Of a stretch of DNA of 64,000 nucleotides, positions 59,823 to 64,000 are shown in pieces. Origin of the DNA: JABHIE01 sp964584805 (lineage in GTDB: Bacteria > Planctomycetota > UBA1135); assembly GCA_964584805.1 (NCBI GenBank), contig CAZPAY010000001.1, positions 248,001 through 312,000 of the forward strand, read 5' to 3'. Position 1 is the first letter of the stretch; every line of letters begins with the position of its first letter. Under the pieces are notes generated by a model that was not told the origin of the DNA, made no database searches, and worked only from the letters and a program-made list of their open reading frames with translations. The translations under genes and the position numbers were made by a program.

Positions 59823-60353
59823 ATGGCATCGTTCCTTGACGGCTCAACAAATCCCACAGCCCCTCGGCGCTTCGCGATTGCGGTTTCGCGTTTTAACGCA
59901 CCCATCACCGAGGCTCTCCTTGAAGGCGCATTGCGTACATTTGTTGACCAGGGCATCCCTGCTGACGCCGTCGATGTGGCCCGCGTGCCAGGTGCTTTTG
60001 AGTTGCCGCTTGTTTGTGACAAGTTAGCCGCAACGGGTAAATACGATGCGGTGATTGCGCTCGGTTGTGTCGTCCGTGGTGAGACCCCTCACTTTGATTA
60101 TGTTTGCGGCGAGTGTGGCCGCGGCTTGATGGATGTTGGCCTGAAGCATCAGCTGCCCATCATCTTTGGCGTATTGACAACCGATACGATGCAACAAGCA
60201 CTTCACCGCGCCGACGCTGGCTCGCTCAACTCAAGCGATGGTGCTGCCGACGGCGACACCGAAAAGCACACCCCTAAATGCAACAAAGGTGCTGAATCAG
60301 CTCTTTGTGCACTCGAAATGACTGCCCTTCTCCCGGCCATCTCTTCGTTATGA
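59823..60353 (+). CDS. ribH: 6,7-dimethyl-8-ribityllumazine synthase
   Basis: 176 residues. Lumazine synthase motifs: SRFNAPITEALLEGA, VPGAFELPLVCDKL, ALGCVVRGETPHFDYV and FGVLTTDTMQQALHRA. It condenses ribitylaminouracil with dihydroxybutanone phosphate in riboflavin synthesis. A roughly 15-residue insert (DAGSLNSSDGAADGDTEK region) precedes the terminal CNKGAESALCALEM helix. Its stop overlaps the nusB ATG (ATGA), a common ribH-nusB arrangement. Confidence 0.96.
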   Translation: MASFLDGSTNPTAPRRFAIAVSRFNAPITEALLEGALRTFVDQGIPADAVDVARVPGAFELPLVCDKLAATGKYDAVIALGCVVRGETPHFDYVCGECGRGLMDVGLKHQLPIIFGVLTTDTMQQALHRADAGSLNSSDGAADGDTEKHTPKCNKGAESALCALEMTALLPAISSL

Positions 60354-61156
60354 ACTCACCCGTCAGACGGCGCACGCGCGCGCGCGAACTCGCCTTACAA
60401 TTTTTATACACAATCGAAATCCGTGGCACCGAGGCCATGGAAGATTTGCCTGAATTCGCCAAGCATCACAGTAAGGGTGTCGGCAGCGCAAAAGATCGGC
60501 GCGAGATTTCTGAATATCTCAACAATCTATGCCACGGTGTTTACGACCACTACGCTGACTTAAACGACTGGATTGAGGCCATCGCCCGCAACTGGAAACT
60601 CGAGCGCATGGCTCTGATTGACCGTAACATTTTACGGATGGCCATCTATGAGCTTTTGTTCAGCACCGATGTGCCCTTTAAAGTCGTCATCAACGAAGCC
60701 ATTGATGTAGCCAAGCGTTTTTCAGGGCCGCAATCGGGCGGCTTCGTCAACGGCATCCTTGACCGCACGCGCATTATCATCCAAGAGGCTCGCGAAAACG
60801 GTGATGAAATTCCAGCCCCTCCTCTGGGTGACATCGCAGCGGCTGCTCCGCTTCCTGGCGACGAACTCGAGCAAAAAGATGAATCGCTTGTCGAAGATGG
60901 CACTGTAGCGGGCGAGACGACGACTGCCTGGGAATCTCCAGCGGAAGTCATCCAAGAAGAAGTCACCCCGGAAGATGCCATCGCGGCAGCTCAAGCTGCT
61001 CCAGCGCGCCGTCGCCGTCGCCGTCGTACGACTCAAGAAGAGTCAGTTATGATTTCCGAAGAAGAGTTCGACGAAATAGCCCAGCCTGAGATGCCCACGG
61101 ATTACGACGAGGTCGTCGACGACACATTCAGTGAGCCCGACCTGTCTGCAGAATAA
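60350..61156 (+). CDS. nusB: NusB antitermination factor with long C-terminal extension
   Basis: 268 residues from the ATG at 60350, which overlaps the ribH stop; the longer upstream frame lies inside ribH. The NusB core (about 1-150) has RRRTRARELALQFLY at the start and VINEAIDVAKRFSGPQSGGF near 118-137. The remaining roughly 118 residues are acidic and Ala/Pro-rich with one ARRRRRRR patch, and look disordered. NusB with NusE/S10 supports rRNA antitermination. The extension is not part of normal NusB proteins of about 140 residues. Its stop shares a base with the ftsY ATG (TAATG). Confidence 0.92.
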   Translation: MNSPVRRRTRARELALQFLYTIEIRGTEAMEDLPEFAKHHSKGVGSAKDRREISEYLNNLCHGVYDHYADLNDWIEAIARNWKLERMALIDRNILRMAIYELLFSTDVPFKVVINEAIDVAKRFSGPQSGGFVNGILDRTRIIIQEARENGDEIPAPPLGDIAAAAPLPGDELEQKDESLVEDGTVAGETTTAWESPAEVIQEEVTPEDAIAAAQAAPARRRRRRRTTQEESVMISEEEFDEIAQPEMPTDYDEVVDDTFSEPDLSAE

Positions 61157-62082
61157 TGGTGCTCTCTAAACTGCGCGCTGGCTTGTCTCGCACGCGCAAT
61201 CGCATTTCGCATGCATTGCGGCGCTTGTCAGGCGATGCCACGATGGCCGAGGCACTTGAGGCACTAGAAGAAATCCTCTACACCGCAGATGTCGGCTCGC
61301 TTGCGGGTGAGTTGATCGAGCAAGCTGAAAATGAAGTCTCGCGTGGTTCATTCGATTCGCCCGCCGACCTGAGCCCGTGGCTGCACGAGCGTTTAAGTGA
61401 ATTAGTGCAGGGCCCTGCTGGCGACCCTTTGCCACCACGCTCAGGTGAAGGCCCCCAAGTTTTGATGATTGTCGGTGTCAACGGAGCGGGCAAGACCACT
61501 AGCATTGCCAAGATGGTGCAGTTTTTGCGCGACCGCGGGCAAACCGTTTTGGTTGGAGCGGGCGACACCTTCCGCGCTGCAGCGGTTGAGCAGTTGCAAG
61601 TTTGGTGTGACCGCGCGAGCGTGGAATTAGTCAAAGGCGCTCAAGGCGCCGACCCGGCTGCAGTGGCACATGATGCAGCTTCAGCGGCAGTCGCTCGAAA
61701 GGTCGACTACTTGGTGCTCGACACCGCCGGCCGTCTGCACACACAAAAAAACCTGATGAGTGAGCTTGAAAAAATCTCGCGAGTGTTGGGGAAAATTATC
61801 CCTGATGCCCCCCACGAGACGATTTTGATTCTAGACTCCACGACCGGTCAAAATGCCGTGCAGCAAGCGCGACTCTTTGGCCAAAGCGTGCCACTATCGG
61901 GGGTCGTCCTTGCCAAACTCGATGGCACGGCAAAAGGTGGCGCGGTGCTGAGCATTGGCCGTGAGCTCAAACTACCCGTCAAATTTGCAGGCGTGGGCGA
62001 GGGCATCCACGATCTTGAGGTGTTCGACCCAACCGCCTATGTCAACGCCCTGCTCGACCTCGAGGAAACCCCCACGCGCTAA
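61156..62082 (+). CDS. ftsY: FtsY, signal recognition particle receptor
   Basis: 308 residues: just the NG GTPase with almost no acidic A domain. G1 is VGVNGAGKTTSIAKM near 111-125; GAGDTFRAAAVEQL, LDTAGRLHTQKNLMSEL and VLAKLDGTAKGGAVLSI are diagnostic of FtsY rather than Ffh. It docks ribosome-SRP complexes at the membrane. Its stop overlaps the next ATG by one base (TAATG). Confidence 0.96.
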   Translation: MVLSKLRAGLSRTRNRISHALRRLSGDATMAEALEALEEILYTADVGSLAGELIEQAENEVSRGSFDSPADLSPWLHERLSELVQGPAGDPLPPRSGEGPQVLMIVGVNGAGKTTSIAKMVQFLRDRGQTVLVGAGDTFRAAAVEQLQVWCDRASVELVKGAQGADPAAVAHDAASAAVARKVDYLVLDTAGRLHTQKNLMSELEKISRVLGKIIPDAPHETILILDSTTGQNAVQQARLFGQSVPLSGVVLAKLDGTAKGGAVLSIGRELKLPVKFAGVGEGIHDLEVFDPTAYVNALLDLEETPTR

Positions 62083-64000
62083 TGGCCGCCGCGTTTCTGG
62101 CCGCGCTTGCTTTTTTATTGCCCCTATGGGGTGGGTCGCCGCACACGCTTGATGACGCGCGTTTCGACAGCCTCTGGATGGCCGCCGCGGTGGCGCTTTC
62201 ACTGCTTTTGGCTATAGCTCGGCGCGAAACTGTGCGCGTACCCAAGGGCGTTTGGTGGATTTTGGGTGGCTATGCTTGTGGCTTGATTGCGCTTTGGTTG
62301 CACGGGCAAAACCCTGCGCCTTTGAGTGCGGCTGCCTTTGCGCATTCGACTACTCAGGGTTTGCTTGACCGCGCACCGCTGGCCGGGGCCTTGGTCTTGC
62401 TCGCTTTGGTTGGATGCCTGCGTTCAGGAAAACAGCAAACCGTTTTGTTGAGCAGCTTGGCATTTGGCGTCACGGCTGCCGTTTGGTATGGCTTGGCGCA
62501 ATCGCTGGGCTTCCGCCCAGATGTGTTTGGCCCAGAGGATTACGCACCACCCGTTTTGCCATTCCCGGGCACGAATCATGCCGCGACGGTGTTGTCGCCG
62601 GTTTTGATTGCGGCGCTAGCTTGGCTAAGCCACCGTGATTTTGACAAAAAAACAACGCGCTGGATTTGGCTGATATTCCTTTTGCCTACGGCTTTCCATC
62701 TTGGGCAACTTGGTGTTTTGGCGGCGCGTATTTCTTTGCCTTTGGGGTTGTTGTGGTTGATTTGGCAAGTGAGCGATAAGCGCAAATCACTTATGCTCGC
62801 GAGTGCTGCGTTAATCACAGCCATGGCTCTTGGCGAAGGCGCTTTGTCGTGGCGTATGAGCAACTTTGAGTCGAGCGCCTCGAGCACAGCTAGGCACTCA
62901 AGCGAGGCCTTACGCCCCGAAGCCTCCACGATTCTGGGTCGCATCGACATGGCGGAAGCCACCCTCACCCACAGCCTTGAAAAACCGCTCGGTATTGGCC
63001 TTGGGCGATTTGAGGTCGACTACCCCTCGTGGCGCGGTGACTACGAGGCATGGACTTCATCTGGTTTTTGGAACAGCCCGACTTTTGGCCGCCCGAAAAC
63101 GCCGCATAATGAAATCGTCTTGGCGATTGCCGAAAACGGTTTCCTCGGCGCTCTGTTTCTGGGTGTTGGCCTTGTGCTGCTGCTCCGCGACAAGCGCCGC
63201 TCTCGCTGGGCGACACCCGCATTACTTGCACTCGGTGTGCATGCTTTTGCGCACGCGCCTTTGAGCGACCATTCTTCTGCTTTGATGCTGTTTGCCATTT
63301 TGCTGGGTTTGCGCACAGAACCCACAAACGCAAGCGCATCGACTTTATTGCCCAAACTCACTCTCGCGACACTTTGCCTCACCGCACTCATCCCCGCTTG
63401 GTCGCAAACGCGCGGTGAGTGGTTTCTATCTCAACGGTTTGCCGCCATCGACATCGATTCAAGCGGCGCCGCAACTCTCGACCCGCAAGTCTCGGTGGAT
63501 TTACTTGGGCGTGCTGCGGAAACGCGGCCCGGCAACCCACTCACCTGGGCGCTCATGGCGACCGACTTCCGCGAAACGGGGCAGCACGAAACAGCCGCGC
63601 GGCTCTGGGAAAATACGCTGTTGCGCAACCCCTACAGCATGGCTGCCCGGCTCGGTGCCTTCCGCGCCTATCTTTCGCTCAAACAAGAGACGGCCGCATT
63701 GCTTCACCTCGAAGCCGCCGAGTTGCTCGAGCCGCGCTTCCGCCTGGTGCGCGATTACCGCACGCAATGGCTACATGGCCGCGCGAGTGATTTGCTAACG
63801 CGCAACCCTCCCCTTTTTGAGGAAGGCCTCCTTTTCCGCGCCATGGCTCATGCCCGCGAAAGTGATTTCGATAGCGCTCGTGAAACACTCAAAACCCTCA
63901 GCCCATTCGCCGAAGGCCACCGCGCCGTGATTGAGCGCGTCCGCCTCGATGCGGATCTCGATGAGGCTTTGATGCGCACGCTGGTGCTCAAAATGAAACC
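62082..64000 (+). CDS. O-antigen ligase/polymerase-like membrane protein (cut by window end)
   Basis: About 639 residues are visible and the frame is open at the window edge. Roughly ten hydrophobic segments occupy residues 1-450. A periplasmic loop follows (about 270-345), ending in the PHNEIVLAIAENGFLG motif typical of Wzy/WaaL-type ligases and polymerases. The C-terminal part is soluble and helical, resembling degenerate TPRs (NPLTWALMATDFRETGQHE). It probably acts on surface polysaccharide; donor and acceptor are unknown. Coupling to ftsY is by a TAATG overlap. Confidence 0.75.
   Translation, partial: MAAAFLAALAFLLPLWGGSPHTLDDARFDSLWMAAAVALSLLLAIARRETVRVPKGVWWILGGYACGLIALWLHGQNPAPLSAAAFAHSTTQGLLDRAPLAGALVLLALVGCLRSGKQQTVLLSSLAFGVTAAVWYGLAQSLGFRPDVFGPEDYAPPVLPFPGTNHAATVLSPVLIAALAWLSHRDFDKKTTRWIWLIFLLPTAFHLGQLGVLAARISLPLGLLWLIWQVSDKRKSLMLASAALITAMALGEGALSWRMSNFESSASSTARHSSEALRPEASTILGRIDMAEATLTHSLEKPLGIGLGRFEVDYPSWRGDYEAWTSSGFWNSPTFGRPKTPHNEIVLAIAENGFLGALFLGVGLVLLLRDKRRSRWATPALLALGVHAFAHAPLSDHSSALMLFAILLGLRTEPTNASASTLLPKLTLATLCLTALIPAWSQTRGEWFLSQRFAAIDIDSSGAATLDPQVSVDLLGRAAETRPGNPLTWALMATDFRETGQHETAARLWENTLLRNPYSMAARLGAFRAYLSLKQETAALLHLEAAELLEPRFRLVRDYRTQWLHGRASDLLTRNPPLFEEGLLFRAMAHARESDFDSARETLKTLSPFAEGHRAVIERVRLDADLDEALMRTLVLKMK

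Overview
ORGANISM. The window is dense Gram-negative bacterial DNA of moderately high G+C, read with the standard bacterial code. No intergenic gap exceeds about 170 bp, and I see no rRNA, tRNA, insertion sequence, prophage or CRISPR array. An apolipoprotein N-acyltransferase, RND pumps with a lipoprotein adaptor, and mreBCD-PBP2-RodA indicate a two-membrane cell envelope. A cbb3 oxidase with fused CcoN-CcoO, a CRTAC1-type FG-GAP/ASPIC protein, a ribH-nusB-ftsY string and sparse Shine-Dalgarno use outside certain operons fit Planctomycetota or a related lineage, but this placement is an inference from gene content, not proof.

LAYOUT. 1-6028 (+): the tail of a TPR gene, then two head-to-tail potassium systems (Ktr-like and TrkA/TrkH) and a hemerythrin-like protein. 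6032-8246 (-): the ArsJ/GAPDH arsenate-efflux pair. 8300-17202 (-): the complete cbb3 oxidase (ccoNO fusion, ccoQ, monoheme ccoP) and its maturation genes (ccoG, fixH, safE-like, ccoI, ccoS), plus a CBS-domain protein. 17279-18985: a divergent Lrp regulator and PLP trans-sulfuration enzyme. 18990-24485 (-): monomeric isocitrate dehydrogenase, a CRTAC1-like secreted protein, a GNAT enzyme and a Fic-family remnant. 24482-27672 (-): kbl plus acetoacetyl-CoA synthetase. 27683-38851 (-): a full bidirectional NAD-linked [NiFe] hydrogenase locus, transcribed hypF-C-D-E-A-B then hoxF-U-Y-H-W. 39015-40907 (-): yaaA and tdh. 40978-48721 (-): the rod-shape locus mreB-C-D-mrdA-rodA, preceded by a small membrane protein and a coiled-coil envelope protein. 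48843-51685 (-): moeA-lnt. 51780-59783 (+): a lipoprotein adaptor and two RND permeases. 59823-64000 (+): ribH-nusB-ftsY and a polysaccharide ligase/polymerase-like membrane protein cut by the window end.

HOW IT FITS TOGETHER. The genes describe a facultatively microaerobic cell: a high-affinity cbb3 oxidase with its copper and heme assembly factors, and a soluble NAD-coupled hydrogenase that can oxidise or evolve H2. Tdh (40 kb) and Kbl (27 kb) together would convert threonine to glycine and acetyl-CoA.

MOST NOTABLE. (1) Many first genes of transcription units carry a TANNNT -10-like hexamer ending exactly 6-7 nt before the start codon, a signature of leaderless mRNAs, and this also settles several start codons. 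(2) The hyp-hox genes instead carry strong GGAGG-type ribosome sites. (3) The first RND permease has a roughly 200-residue insertion with extra hydrophobic segments and a Gly/Met-rich linker. (4) PBP2 carries a large helical insertion. (5) The cbb3 oxidase combines a CcoN-CcoO fusion with a one-heme CcoP. (6) Two unassigned envelope proteins sit just upstream of mreB. I did not find a clearly new multi-gene defence or mobile system.
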